From NCBI RefSeq assembly GCF_026965555.1, contig NZ_CP114040.1:5456001-5520000 (forward strand): a stretch of DNA of 64,000 nt, given 5' to 3'. The position numbers and the translations under genes are program-made. Each line of letters opens with the position of its first letter. The stretch's first letter is position 1. Below are positions 18,430 through 26,048 of the stretch, piece after piece. The notes under the pieces were generated by a model that was given only the letters and a program-made list of their open reading frames with translations, did no database searches and was not told the origin of the DNA. This DNA comes from Nannocystis punicea (GTDB lineage: Bacteria; Myxococcota_A; Polyangia; Nannocystales; Nannocystaceae).

Positions 18430-20010
18430 CTACTGGACGAGCCGCAGCTCGCGGGCCGGGTCGCGCAGGGGCTGCAGCTTCTTGCCCTCGGGCCGCTCTC
18501 CGCGGGGGTTGGTGCCGCGGCGGAGGATCTCGGTGGTGGGCGGGTAGAAGAGGTCCCAGGACTCGGTCCTGGCCACCTCGCCGCCCTGGTAGAGCTTGCG
18601 CGTGCGGGCGACCTTGAAGCCCCGCATGCCGCGTTGCGACACGGTCTCGGCGCCGGTGGCCAGGCTGGAGTCGTTGCGGACGATGGTGTTGAACGGCAGG
18701 ACCTCCTGCACGCGCCGCTCGAAGGCGACCTCGTCGAACACCTTGCGCGCGCCGAGGACCTCGACGCGCACCTTGCCGGCGGCGACCCGGGTGTGGAACA
18801 CGACCGGGAAGTCGAACGAGTTCTTGAGCTTCATGTCGACGTGGCCGTAGACCACGGTCGAGTCGAGGCCCATGTCGACGTAGGCGCTCGGCCGGCTGTG
18901 CGGCCGGCTGTGCACGAGGTCGAGGCCGGAGAAGAAGGCGGCGCCGTAGAGGGTGGAGCTGATCTGGCAGATCCCGCCGCCGACGGTGTCGATCAGCTCG
19001 CCGTCGGCGATCCCGGCGGCGAAGCGATAGCCGGCCTCGCCGGTGCGATCGCCGACGACCTGGTTGAACGACATGGTGGCGCCCGGCATCAGGACGTAGC
19101 CGTCGAGCGGGGCGGCGCCGATCTTGAGGTTGTAGGCGCGGTCGGCGTAGGCGGCCTCGGTCGAGTACGGGGTCTCGAAGGCGGCGAGGACGACGCCGAT
19201 GTCGAGGCCGTCGGCGATGCTGGCCCAAGGGTCAGGTACTTCGGGACCTGGCTGTGTGACCAGGTCGATTCGGCCTGTCCCGGAGGCCAGGCCGACGGCC
19301 ACGGCCGACAGCGAGTCGAAGGCCGAGAGCCGGGTGCCGCGCTGGGCCGGCAGGACGCGCCGGTTGTCCATGTCGAAGCGGGTGGCGAGGCTGGGCCGCT
19401 CGACCTTGGGCGCGAGGGCGAGCAGCTGCTCGAGCGCGACGTCCTCGTTGAAGCGGAAGCCGGGGGCGAGGTCGACCTCGCCGCGCAGGGCCCGGTCGCG
19501 GGCGCGCAAGTCGGCGAGCAGGTCGCCGCTGTGACCGACGCGCAGGGCGGCCGCGATCGCGTTCTCCGGGGCGGGGACGGCCCCGAGGGCGCGGGCGGTG
19601 GTCTCGACCTCGACGCCGGGGGCGGCGAGCACGAGCTTGCGGTCGAGGGCGGTGAGGACGGCGGTCTCGGCGATCGCCGGCAGCTCGGTCGCGGTCAGGC
19701 CGCCGACGTCGTGGCCGCCGAGGCGTACGCCCGCGACGACGCGGTCCTGGTCGCGCGCGGCCGCGAGGTCCTGCCACAGGGCGGCGGCGACGGCGGCGAG
19801 GCCGATGGCCATGGCGGTGGACTCGAGGATCGGCAGGACGCCGAGCCGACGCCGACGCGCGGCCGGGAGGGTCTCCGGCGCGGCCGCGGCCTCGGGTGCG
19901 TCGAGGAGCGAGGGCGCAGGCGCGGCGGTCGGCGCGAGCGTGCGCGGCTGGGCCCGGCGAGGGGCCAGCGTGCGTGCGGCCGCTGCGGCGCGCGGGGCTG
20001 GCTGCGACAT
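18430..20010 (-). CDS. VanW-family protein with YoaR-like N-terminal domain
   Basis: 526 residues. A cytoplasmic Ala/Pro-rich N terminus, a membrane anchor at about 65-85 (LESTAMAIGLAAVAAALW), an extracytoplasmic region resembling the peptidoglycan-binding YoaR domain (about 95-260), then a VanW domain: AYNLKIGAAPLDGYVLMPG, SFNQVVGDRTGEAGYRFA, GGGICQISSTLYGAA, then a YVDMGLDSTVVYG block. VanW proteins accompany cell-wall genes; their biochemical role is not settled. Start ATG 20010 places the anchor correctly; the open frame upstream is low-complexity. Residues near 240-260 (GLASGTGRIDLVTQPGPEVPD) come from a 14-bp array. Confidence 0.87.
   Translation of the reverse strand: MSQPAPRAAAAARTLAPRRAQPRTLAPTAAPAPSLLDAPEAAAAPETLPAARRRRLGVLPILESTAMAIGLAAVAAALWQDLAAARDQDRVVAGVRLGGHDVGGLTATELPAIAETAVLTALDRKLVLAAPGVEVETTARALGAVPAPENAIAAALRVGHSGDLLADLRARDRALRGEVDLAPGFRFNEDVALEQLLALAPKVERPSLATRFDMDNRRVLPAQRGTRLSAFDSLSAVAVGLASGTGRIDLVTQPGPEVPDPWASIADGLDIGVVLAAFETPYSTEAAYADRAYNLKIGAAPLDGYVLMPGATMSFNQVVGDRTGEAGYRFAAGIADGELIDTVGGGICQISSTLYGAAFFSGLDLVHSRPHSRPSAYVDMGLDSTVVYGHVDMKLKNSFDFPVVFHTRVAAGKVRVEVLGARKVFDEVAFERRVQEVLPFNTIVRNDSSLATGAETVSQRGMRGFKVARTRKLYQGGEVARTESWDLFYPPTTEILRRGTNPRGERPEGKKLQPLRDPARELRLVQ
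19231..19292. repeat. 14-bp tandem array, about 4-5 units, inside vanW-family gene
   Basis: GTCAGGTACTTCGG, GACCTGGCTGTGTG and ACCAGGTCGATTCG are in 14-bp steps from 19231; the next unit is shifted by 1 bp, then the phase resumes. In frame within the coding sequence. Confidence 0.75.
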
Positions 20011-20521
20011 ACCCGGCGACGCTAGGCACGCCTGCCGTGGAAGTCCAAAAAACGGCGAAAACGCGGGGGCGCCTGCGGGCGCGGCAGGTCGGGGTGCAGT
20101 TGCTCGCCGGGCGTGATCCGGTGACGACGCGGGCTGCGAACTCGCCGCCGACCGTCTGCACGTCCGCGCCGCGACGCCGGATGTGCGCGCGTCCAGGTAG
20201 GCGAACAGACCCGCGCGTCCGAGCCTCGTCCCAGGACCCAGGCTTTGAACCGACTCCCCGACATCACGGGTCAGGAGCGTGGGGGCGGTCGGGGGTCGGC
20301 GAAGCGGCCGGGAGCGGAGGCAGGCGTGCGAAGGTGTCGGTCGCGCCCTGCCGATGAGGTTGGCCGCACGGGGGGCGGAGACGGCCGGGCCAGGCCGCCG
20401 TGGCCTTGCGCGGCCGATCCGCAGGAACGCGGCGGCCGGGGTCGCTTGTTCCGGACCCGGCCGGTCCCGGCCACGGCGAGGTTGCCGGAACCGGCTGCCC
20501 CGGGCGGCGTCCATCCGCGGT
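20011..20521. promoter_or_regulatory. divergent intergenic region vanW-family / HEAT gene
   Basis: 511 bp between divergent starts. It must carry two promoters, but I found no convincing elements and no gene. The frames open across it are low-complexity Arg/Pro translations. Confidence 0.35.
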
Positions 20522-21910
20522 ATGACGAGCCCCGTGGCGCCCGCCGAACCCTCCGGTCTCCCCCCTGGCTATCGCCCGCGTGCTCGCGGGATCCCCGTGC
20601 GTAACAAACTGCTGGTCGCCGCGGTGATCGCCAACCTGGCCGGCATGATCGCGGCGGTCTACCTGGCCCGGCTGATCCGCGACGTGCCGGCCGACGCGTC
20701 GACCGAGACCATGCTGCTGGCCGGCTACTACACCGCGCTGTGTTTGGTGGCGGTCGTCGACGCGCTGCTCGTCGACGAGCTCTTGTTCGGCGGGGCGTTC
20801 CGCCTGACCCACCTCCAGGGCAAGGACCCGAAGTTCGCGCGCGCGAGCGACGAGGCGGCGATGGTGGCGGCGACAATGCAGCGCTCGTCGGTCAGCTTCC
20901 CGATCGTCCTGTTGCTGTCCGGCGGGCTGACCTACCTGCTCTTCAACTTCGTGAACCAGGACTTCAACTCTTACTACCGAAGAGTTGGAATTCACGTCAG
21001 TTCTTTGCGGGGCGACGATCCCGAGAGTCAGCCCCGCCGGCTGCAGGCGATCGCCGAGCTCTCGGTGCGCAGGTACCCGACGATCGTGCCGACCCTGCGC
21101 CAGCAGCTGGCGCGCGGGGGCGAGGTCGGGGCCTGGGCGGCGTGGGCGCTGGGGCGCTTCATCGACGTCACCTCGGAGCGCAAGGCCATCCTCGGCGATC
21201 TGCGGGAGACGCTGAAGTCGCCGGACCCGAACCTCCGGCGCGAGGCGCTGATCTCGCTGGCACGCTACCAGGACCGCGACGTCGCCGACCTACTGATCGG
21301 CGAGCTGGAGCGCGACCTCGCGGCGGGTGTGATCGATCGCCGGCTGCTGATCGCGGCGGGGTACATCCAGGTGCCGAAGCTGCTGCCGGTGCTCGGCCAG
21401 ATCCTCCAGCGCGGAGACGAGAAGGCCCAGCGCGTGGCGGCGTGGGCGATCGCGCAGCACCGCGACCAGCGCGAGGCGAAGGACCTCGACAAGATGCTGA
21501 CGGATCGCCTGCCGTCGGCCGCGTTCCCGGTCCGCTGCGCGATCGTGTTCAGCCTCGGGATCCTCGGCAACGAGCGCGCGAACGTGTCGCTGATGCACGC
21601 CTACGACACCGCGACGCCCGAGGAGCGGACGACGACGTGCCCGGTCGAGGTGGTGTACCTCCGGCCCGACGGCCAGCAGGACCACTTCGAGCTGCTCCTG
21701 CCGGTCGACAACTACGAGAACCAGATCTTCAAGGTTTTGGGCCAAATCCGCGCCACGTCTCCAGAAATTCGTGCAGAGGTGGAGCCGTGGTTGGAGCGCC
21801 TCGTGGCGACGCACAAGGGCGACGGGACGCTCAAGGCCGATCGCGCGCAGTCGCTGCTCGATGGCATCCGCAGCGCTCGCGACGACTCGAAGGTGGCCGC
21901 GCCGGAGTAG
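20522..21910 (+). CDS. membrane protein with HEAT-like repeats
   Basis: 462 residues from ATG 20522. Three probable membrane helices (about 29-50, 65-87 and 124-143) are followed by a soluble helical domain whose repeated pattern (GAWAAWALGRFID, NLRREALISLARYQD, KAQRVAAWAIAQHRD, PVRCAIVFSLGILGN) is of HEAT-repeat type, usually a protein-binding scaffold. No enzyme motif. Two short stretches, about 20965-21005 and 21733-21775, use codons that are A/T-rich for this genome; the first contains a perfect inverted repeat. Function unknown. Confidence 0.82.
   Translation: MTSPVAPAEPSGLPPGYRPRARGIPVRNKLLVAAVIANLAGMIAAVYLARLIRDVPADASTETMLLAGYYTALCLVAVVDALLVDELLFGGAFRLTHLQGKDPKFARASDEAAMVAATMQRSSVSFPIVLLLSGGLTYLLFNFVNQDFNSYYRRVGIHVSSLRGDDPESQPRRLQAIAELSVRRYPTIVPTLRQQLARGGEVGAWAAWALGRFIDVTSERKAILGDLRETLKSPDPNLRREALISLARYQDRDVADLLIGELERDLAAGVIDRRLLIAAGYIQVPKLLPVLGQILQRGDEKAQRVAAWAIAQHRDQREAKDLDKMLTDRLPSAAFPVRCAIVFSLGILGNERANVSLMHAYDTATPEERTTTCPVEVVYLRPDGQQDHFELLLPVDNYENQIFKVLGQIRATSPEIRAEVEPWLERLVATHKGDGTLKADRAQSLLDGIRSARDDSKVAAPE
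20966..20986. repeat. inverted repeat inside the HEAT gene
   Basis: AACTCTT (20966-20972) and AAGAGTT (20980-20986) are exact complements with a 7-bp loop, in a patch of unusually A/T-rich codons just after the third membrane helix. Confidence 0.7.
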
Positions 21911-21963
21911 GCGCCGCGAGCCTGGAGCCGGTACAATCGGTGTGCGCGAAAGAGCACATCGAC

Positions 21964-22818
21964 ATGCACCGCTTCGCTTTTCCAGTCCTCGCGTTCGCCT
22001 GTGTCGCCGTCTCCGCGACGGCGGCCCACGCCCACATCGCCCTGAGCTCGCCGCTGCCGCGGCACGTGGAGCAGAAGTCCGGACCGTGCGGGGTCGGGCC
22101 GAACGACGCGCGCGGCAGCGAGGTGGCGACCTTCCAGGGCGGTGAGACGATCCTGGTCCGCTGGACCGAGACCGTCGACCACCCGGGGCACTTCCGGATC
22201 AGCTTCGACAACGAAGGGCACGACGACTTCGGCGACCCCGCCGGTTACGACGACTTCTACTCGAACCCGGCGGTGCTGGTCGACGAGATCGCAGACAAGA
22301 ACGGGCCGCAGCAGATGTACGAGCAGGAGGTCACGCTGCCGCTGATGAGCTGCGACACCTGCACGCTGCAGCTCATCCAGGTGATGACCGACAAGCCGCC
22401 GTACGAGGTCGGCACCAACGACCTCTATTACCAGTGCGCCGACCTCGTCCTCATGGGCGCGGAGGAGACGACCGGGGAGGAGACCACCGGCGAGGCGACG
22501 ACCGGGGAGGAGACGACCGGGGAGGCGACGAGCACCGGCGAGGCGACGACCGGCGTCGGCACGACCACGTCGGGTGAGCCCGACAGCACGACCGGCGGAG
22601 ATCCGCAGCCGACGACCGACGGCGGCGACGGGACGACTGCCGATGCCGGCGGGACGACGGCCGCGAGCGGCAGCGACAGCGAGGGGACGGGCAACGCGAC
22701 GGACAGCATGTCGGACGGCGAGGGCGGCTGCGGTTCGTGCCGCACGGGCGGCGCAGGCGGGAGCGGCCTGGCGGCGGCGCTGCTGCTGCTGGTGACTCGC
22801 AGGAGGCGGCGTGGTTAG
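21964..22818 (+). CDS. LPMO-like exported protein (SCE4755-like), C-terminal sorting tail
   Basis: 284 residues. The signal peptide ends ...HAHA-type, so that the mature chain would begin with His (HIALSSPLPRHVEQKSGPCG), as required for the copper histidine brace of lytic polysaccharide monooxygenases. The rest of the domain (about 22-165) with GPCG, FRISFDN, CDTCTLQLIQVM and DLYYQCADL matches what I recall of the myxobacterial SCE4755 LPMO-like family. A Thr/Glu/Gly-rich linker (about 168-245) and a tail with GCGSC, a hydrophobic stretch and RRRRR resemble a MYXO-CTERM surface-anchoring signal. The next gene overlaps by 8 bp and encodes a paralogue. Activity is not proven for this family. 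Confidence 0.82.
   Translation: MHRFAFPVLAFACVAVSATAAHAHIALSSPLPRHVEQKSGPCGVGPNDARGSEVATFQGGETILVRWTETVDHPGHFRISFDNEGHDDFGDPAGYDDFYSNPAVLVDEIADKNGPQQMYEQEVTLPLMSCDTCTLQLIQVMTDKPPYEVGTNDLYYQCADLVLMGAEETTGEETTGEATTGEETTGEATSTGEATTGVGTTTSGEPDSTTGGDPQPTTDGGDGTTADAGGTTAASGSDSEGTGNATDSMSDGEGGCGSCRTGGAGGSGLAAALLLLVTRRRRRG
22801..22806 (+). promoter_or_regulatory. Shine-Dalgarno of second LPMO-like gene
   Basis: AGGAGG lies inside the end of the first LPMO-like gene, 4 bp before GTG 22811. It fixes this GTG as the start and implies coupled translation. Confidence 0.75.
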
Positions 22819-23428
22819 CCCGGGCGCGCGGCGGAGCGGCTGGCTGGTCCTGGCCGGCCTCGTGTGGCTGCCCGGCACGGCGCGCGCGCACATCCGCTTG
22901 ATCGAGCCGGCGCCGCGCCACGAGCAGCAGAAGGCCGGGCCGTGCGGGGCAGGCGCCGAGGATGCGCGCGGCGAGGTGGTGAGCACGTTCCGCCCGGGGC
23001 AGACGATCACGGTGCGCTGGCAGGAAGAGGTCGCGCACCCGGGGTACTTCCGGATCGCGTTCGACGACGAGGGTCAGGACGCGTTCGTCGACCCCGAGGA
23101 GGCGGGCCAGAGCGGGGATCCTGCGGTCGTGCTGGTGGACCTCATCGCCGACAAGGACGGGACGCAGACGTACGAGCAGGCGGTGACGCTGCCGAACCGG
23201 CCCTGCGACCGCTGCACGCTGCAGCTGGTGCAGGTGATGACGGACAAGGCGCCCTACGGGGACGGCAACGACCTCTACTATCAATGCGCCGACCTGGTGC
23301 TCAGCGAGGACGCGCCCGAGACGAGCGGAGCGCCTGCCGAGAACGACGCCGCGGGCGGCTGCCGGGTGGGCGCTTCGGGGCCGCTGGCGCTGGCGCTGTT
23401 GCTCGGTCGACGGCGCCGCCGAGCGTGA
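22811..23428 (+). CDS. second LPMO-like exported protein (SCE4755-like)
   Basis: 205 residues. Signal peptide ending ARAHIRLIEPAPRH, again leaving His at the mature N terminus. The domain follows the first paralogue closely (GPCGAGAEDARG, HPGYFRIAFDDEGQD, CDRCTLQLVQVMTDK, NDLYYQCADLVL). Unlike its partner it has almost no linker, and a short tail (GGCRVGASG, hydrophobic stretch, RRRRR) that may be a minimal sorting signal. Tandem duplication is the simplest origin. They may act on the same polymer, one held further from the cell surface by the long linker. Confidence 0.82.
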   Translation: MVSPGARRSGWLVLAGLVWLPGTARAHIRLIEPAPRHEQQKAGPCGAGAEDARGEVVSTFRPGQTITVRWQEEVAHPGYFRIAFDDEGQDAFVDPEEAGQSGDPAVVLVDLIADKDGTQTYEQAVTLPNRPCDRCTLQLVQVMTDKAPYGDGNDLYYQCADLVLSEDAPETSGAPAENDAAGGCRVGASGPLALALLLGRRRRRA

Positions 23429-23663
23429 GTGCTCGGCGGAGCGGCCGGGCGTCGTCCCCGTTCGGCGCGCGGACACGCGTCGCTCGAGCGGGCAGCGAGG
23501 ACGGGCGGACGAGCCACGGGACGAGGCGCGGTGAGGCGGGCAGGGACGGCGACCGCGAGGGCTCGCCGAGCTCGAGCGTGCTGCCGCGCGTGCTTCATCC
23601 AGCCGTTCACGACCTCGATGACGCCCGGACGAGCGGTCGCGCCGAGCCGCGGGTCGCAGGAGC

Positions 23664-24128
23664 CTAGAACTGCAGCGCGAACCCGCCGCCGGCCGGTTTG
23701 ACGCGGACCTTGGCGGTCCAGTTGTCGCGGTCGCGGACGAAGCGCTCGTAGCGGACCGCGCCGATGGCGGTGAGCGGCATGCCGACGAGCATCATCAGGG
23801 CGCCGGGGATCAGGAAGTGCAGGCCGGCGTAGGGACCCCCGGGTGCAGGACCCGCGGGGGCGGGCTGCGGGTTCATGACGAGGATGGCGCCGACGATGGT
23901 GGTGGGGATCCCGAAGGCGAACAGGCTGGCCCCGAAGATCAGCGACTTGAGGCCGCGCGGTCGCGGGTACTGTTCGTCGATGAGGGACGGCGAGCCGGGG
24001 TCCTGACAGGGCTTGCCGGCCGCGGCCGAACGGACCGGCAGACGACACGGACGCAGACCGGCCGTCGCGGTCGTCGGAGCGAGGGCGACGAGGGCAGCGA
24101 GCGAACACAGGCACAACGCGCGACGCAT
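23664..24128 (-). CDS. small membrane protein, signal peptide plus two helices
   Basis: 154 residues from ATG 24128 (MRRALCLCSLAALVALAP... signal peptide, cleavage near TATAG). After a 35-residue polar part come two hydrophobic helices (about 60-83 and 101-125) separated by a Pro/Gly-rich stretch (NPQPAPAGPAPGG). No family recognised and no enzyme motif. It is convergent with the LPMO-like pair and divergent from the Kazal gene. The 23429-23663 gap holds nothing that I can identify. Confidence 0.68.
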   Translation of the reverse strand: MRRALCLCSLAALVALAPTTATAGLRPCRLPVRSAAAGKPCQDPGSPSLIDEQYPRPRGLKSLIFGASLFAFGIPTTIVGAILVMNPQPAPAGPAPGGPYAGLHFLIPGALMMLVGMPLTAIGAVRYERFVRDRDNWTAKVRVKPAGGGFALQF

Positions 24129-24260
24129 GGACGGCTCCGGTTCGAGGGCAGCGGTCTTGACCACACCAGCGTCCGCCATGCTCGGGGGATCTGCAAGCGG
24201 GCAGTAGCCGGATGCGCGGTCCGCCGAGGCATGCTACCGATGCGGCGTCAGGAGACCCCC

Positions 24261-24689
24261 ATGATCCAGCAGGCCCTACTTCGCACTCTCACCCTCGCGT
24301 TCGGCATGACGGTCCTGTTCGCCGGGGGTTGCAAGGACACGTCGGGAACCGGCTCCGGCGTGCCCGGGAACCCCGATCCGGCCGGGACGGCAGGTGCGGG
24401 TGGCGGCGGCGCGCAGACTCCCGTAGAAGCCAAGCCCGAGACGACGCCGGTGGCCGCGACGGCCGGTGAATCAGCAGCGCCCACCAGCCCGCCTCCGCCC
24501 GACGACTCGACCACGGTGTTCGTCGAGTGCACGACCCGCTCGAGCATGTGCACGCGCGAGTACAACCCAGTGTGCGGCAAGCTGACCGACGGGTCGCGCA
24601 AGTCGTACTCGAACAAGTGCGTGGCTTGCGGCGACCATGCGGTGGTCGGTTACTCGCCCGGCGCCTGCCCCGAGCCGCCGCCGACCTGA
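24261..24689 (+). CDS. Kazal-domain lipoprotein (putative protease inhibitor)
   Basis: 142 residues. AGGAG sits 6 bp before ATG 24261. The N terminus is a lipoprotein signal (FAGGCKD, lipid-bearing Cys about residue 24). A disordered Gly/Ala/Pro/Thr linker follows, then a Kazal-type fold at the C terminus: CTREYNPVCGKLTDGSRKSY, NKC, C and final C. Kazal domains block serine proteases by a canonical loop; the residue after the second cysteine sets specificity. A lipid-anchored inhibitor could guard the cell against its own or prey proteases. Target unknown. Confidence 0.85.
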   Translation: MIQQALLRTLTLAFGMTVLFAGGCKDTSGTGSGVPGNPDPAGTAGAGGGGAQTPVEAKPETTPVAATAGESAAPTSPPPPDDSTTVFVECTTRSSMCTREYNPVCGKLTDGSRKSYSNKCVACGDHAVVGYSPGACPEPPPT

Positions 24690-24867
24690 CCTTCGCCGGC
24701 GTGGGCCGAAGTCGTACTGCCCGGGGCGGGGAAGCGCGGAGAGCCGCGCCGGGGCCGCGCCGTCGGTGGCTCACGGGGCCACGCACGCGGTCCTGGGCGC
24801 TTTCGCGGGCGCACGTGGGGCGTCCGGCGGCGTTCGCCGGCCGCGCGACCGGCGGCCGAGAAAGTGC

Positions 24868-24896
24868 TTGACGCGTTCGGGATAGCCGGGTAAAAG
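24868..24896 (+). promoter_or_regulatory. promoter of tRNA-Thr
   Basis: TTGACG (24868-24873), 17-bp spacer, TAAAAG (24891-24896): a good sigma-70-type match, ending 15 bp before the tRNA. Local A/T content rises around it. Confidence 0.7.
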
Positions 24897-24911
24897 CCCG
24901 ACCCTCGTCGC

Positions 24912-24984
24912 GCCACTTTAGCTCAGTTGGTAGAGCAGCTGATTCGTAATCAGCAGGTCTCCGGTTCGAGTCCGGAAAGTGGCT
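24912..24984 (+). tRNA. tRNA-Thr (CGT anticodon)
   Basis: 73 nt. Acceptor GCCACTT pairs with AAGTGGC; D arm GCTC...GAGC; anticodon stem GCTGA/TCAGC with loop TTCGTAA, anticodon CGT (reads ACG, threonine); T arm CCGG-TTCGAGT-CCGG. The CCA end is not encoded. Confidence 0.97.
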
Positions 24985-25005
24985 TGAAAGTTCGACTCTG
25001 CCAGA

Positions 25006-25045
25006 AGCGACCTCCCTCGCGGGCTTTTCCGCGGCGGAGGTCGCT
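25006..25045 (+). terminator. hairpin downstream of tRNA-Thr
   Basis: AGCGACCTCC (25006-25015) and GGAGGTCGCT (25036-25045) form a perfect 10-bp stem, 21 bp after the tRNA. A terminator or processing signal; the T content after it is low. Confidence 0.55.
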
Positions 25046-25078
25046 CACGTCTTTGGCTGCGTGTCGAAGGCGCCGCTG

Positions 25079-25510
25079 TCAGTTTCGCGGCGCCGACGGC
25101 CCGCGGCCCTGGAGCGCCGTATGAATGGACATGCCTGAAGCGACATGTCCCTTGGGACTGGCCGCGGCGGCGCGCGTCTCGCTGTTGCCGCCGCGGTAGA
25201 TGAGCAGCGCGACGGCGCTGCCCGGCCGGGAGCCGCCGTCGCGGAAGTGGGCCTGGACCTGCACGCGCCAGTGGAGGTCGTCGTGCCTCTCCATGCGGCA
25301 GGTGAACCCGAGCATCGCGTCGTCGACCGGCCGCTGGCTGGGCACGTCGGACGGGAGCACCACCCACCACCAGTCGCCGACCTCGGTGCCGTCGTAGACG
25401 CGGTAGAGCTCGCCGTCCTGCACGTGGGCGGCGTAGGCCGACGGGATGGGTCGCGGCGACGGACTATCGCCGGTTCCCGCGGCGATACGCTTGGCGTCAC
25501 TCTGATTCAC
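25079..25510 (-). CDS. hypothetical protein
   Basis: 143 residues from GTG 25510. An excellent Shine-Dalgarno (AGGAGGTGAG) lies just before it. Not recognised: a soluble protein with a conserved-looking core (DGELYRVYDGTEVGDWWWVV, LGFTCRMERHDDLHWRVQVQ, VALLIYRGG) that reads like a small beta-sheet domain. The last 30 residues are encoded by 14-bp repeat units (SPKGHVASGMS), so the repeat array has apparently extended or replaced the native C terminus. Neighbour to tRNA-Thr; no functional context. Confidence 0.7.
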   Translation of the reverse strand: MNQSDAKRIAAGTGDSPSPRPIPSAYAAHVQDGELYRVYDGTEVGDWWWVVLPSDVPSQRPVDDAMLGFTCRMERHDDLHWRVQVQAHFRDGGSRPGSAVALLIYRGGNSETRAAAASPKGHVASGMSIHTALQGRGPSAPRN

Positions 25511-25512
25511 GG

Positions 25513-25522
25513 CTCACCTCCT
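25513..25522 (-). promoter_or_regulatory. strong Shine-Dalgarno before GTG 25510
   Basis: AGGAGGTGAG on the - strand, ending 2 bp before the GTG; the AGGAGG core is 6 bp upstream. It decides the non-ATG start of the hypothetical gene. Confidence 0.75.
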
Positions 25523-26048
25523 ATGCGGCCTCTACGGTGGAAAAGCCCGCACGCCCGGCAAGTGACCCCGGCTACCCGCGGCGCGGCGGGCCGGCCGCTG
25601 GCCCCGGGGTCGTGCGGGGCACGAATTGGCCGGGTCGGTGGCTTCGCCACACGGCGCGTCGCGTCGATCGTCGCGGCGGTCGGCGGCGCGGCGGGTCCAG
25701 CGTTGCCCGGTGGCCGCGCCGATCCGCGCGGGCGCTGTGATGCGCGAGGGGGTGGCAGTCGGCGTGAGACGGCGTGGCCCGCCGGCGCGGGAGGTGGGAT
25801 GTCCCGGAGGACATGTGAGGCGAGGCGCCGCCGGGGAGGTCGTTGGTGCGCGCAGGCCAGGTGTCCGGGAGGACATGTGCGCCACGCCTGCGCCACCGGC
25901 CCGGACATCCCTGGCCGACGCCACTCGGGGCCCACCGAGCCCCACGCGCCGGCGTGCCTTCTCCACCGCGTCGACGACGTCGACCGCCTCGCGCCGGCCC
26001 TGGACATGTCCGAAGGATCATGTCCTGAAGGACATTTCGCGGCTCGGC
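25523..26048. other. intergenic with scattered 14-bp units; array at 26003-26044
   Basis: 526 bp without a supported gene. Units occur near 25797-25820, 25858-25882 and as a clean triple at 26003, 26017 and 26031 (GACATGTCCGAAGG, ATCATGTCCTGAAG, GACATTTCGCGGCT) that ends 4 bp before the stop of the next - strand gene. Confidence 0.75.
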
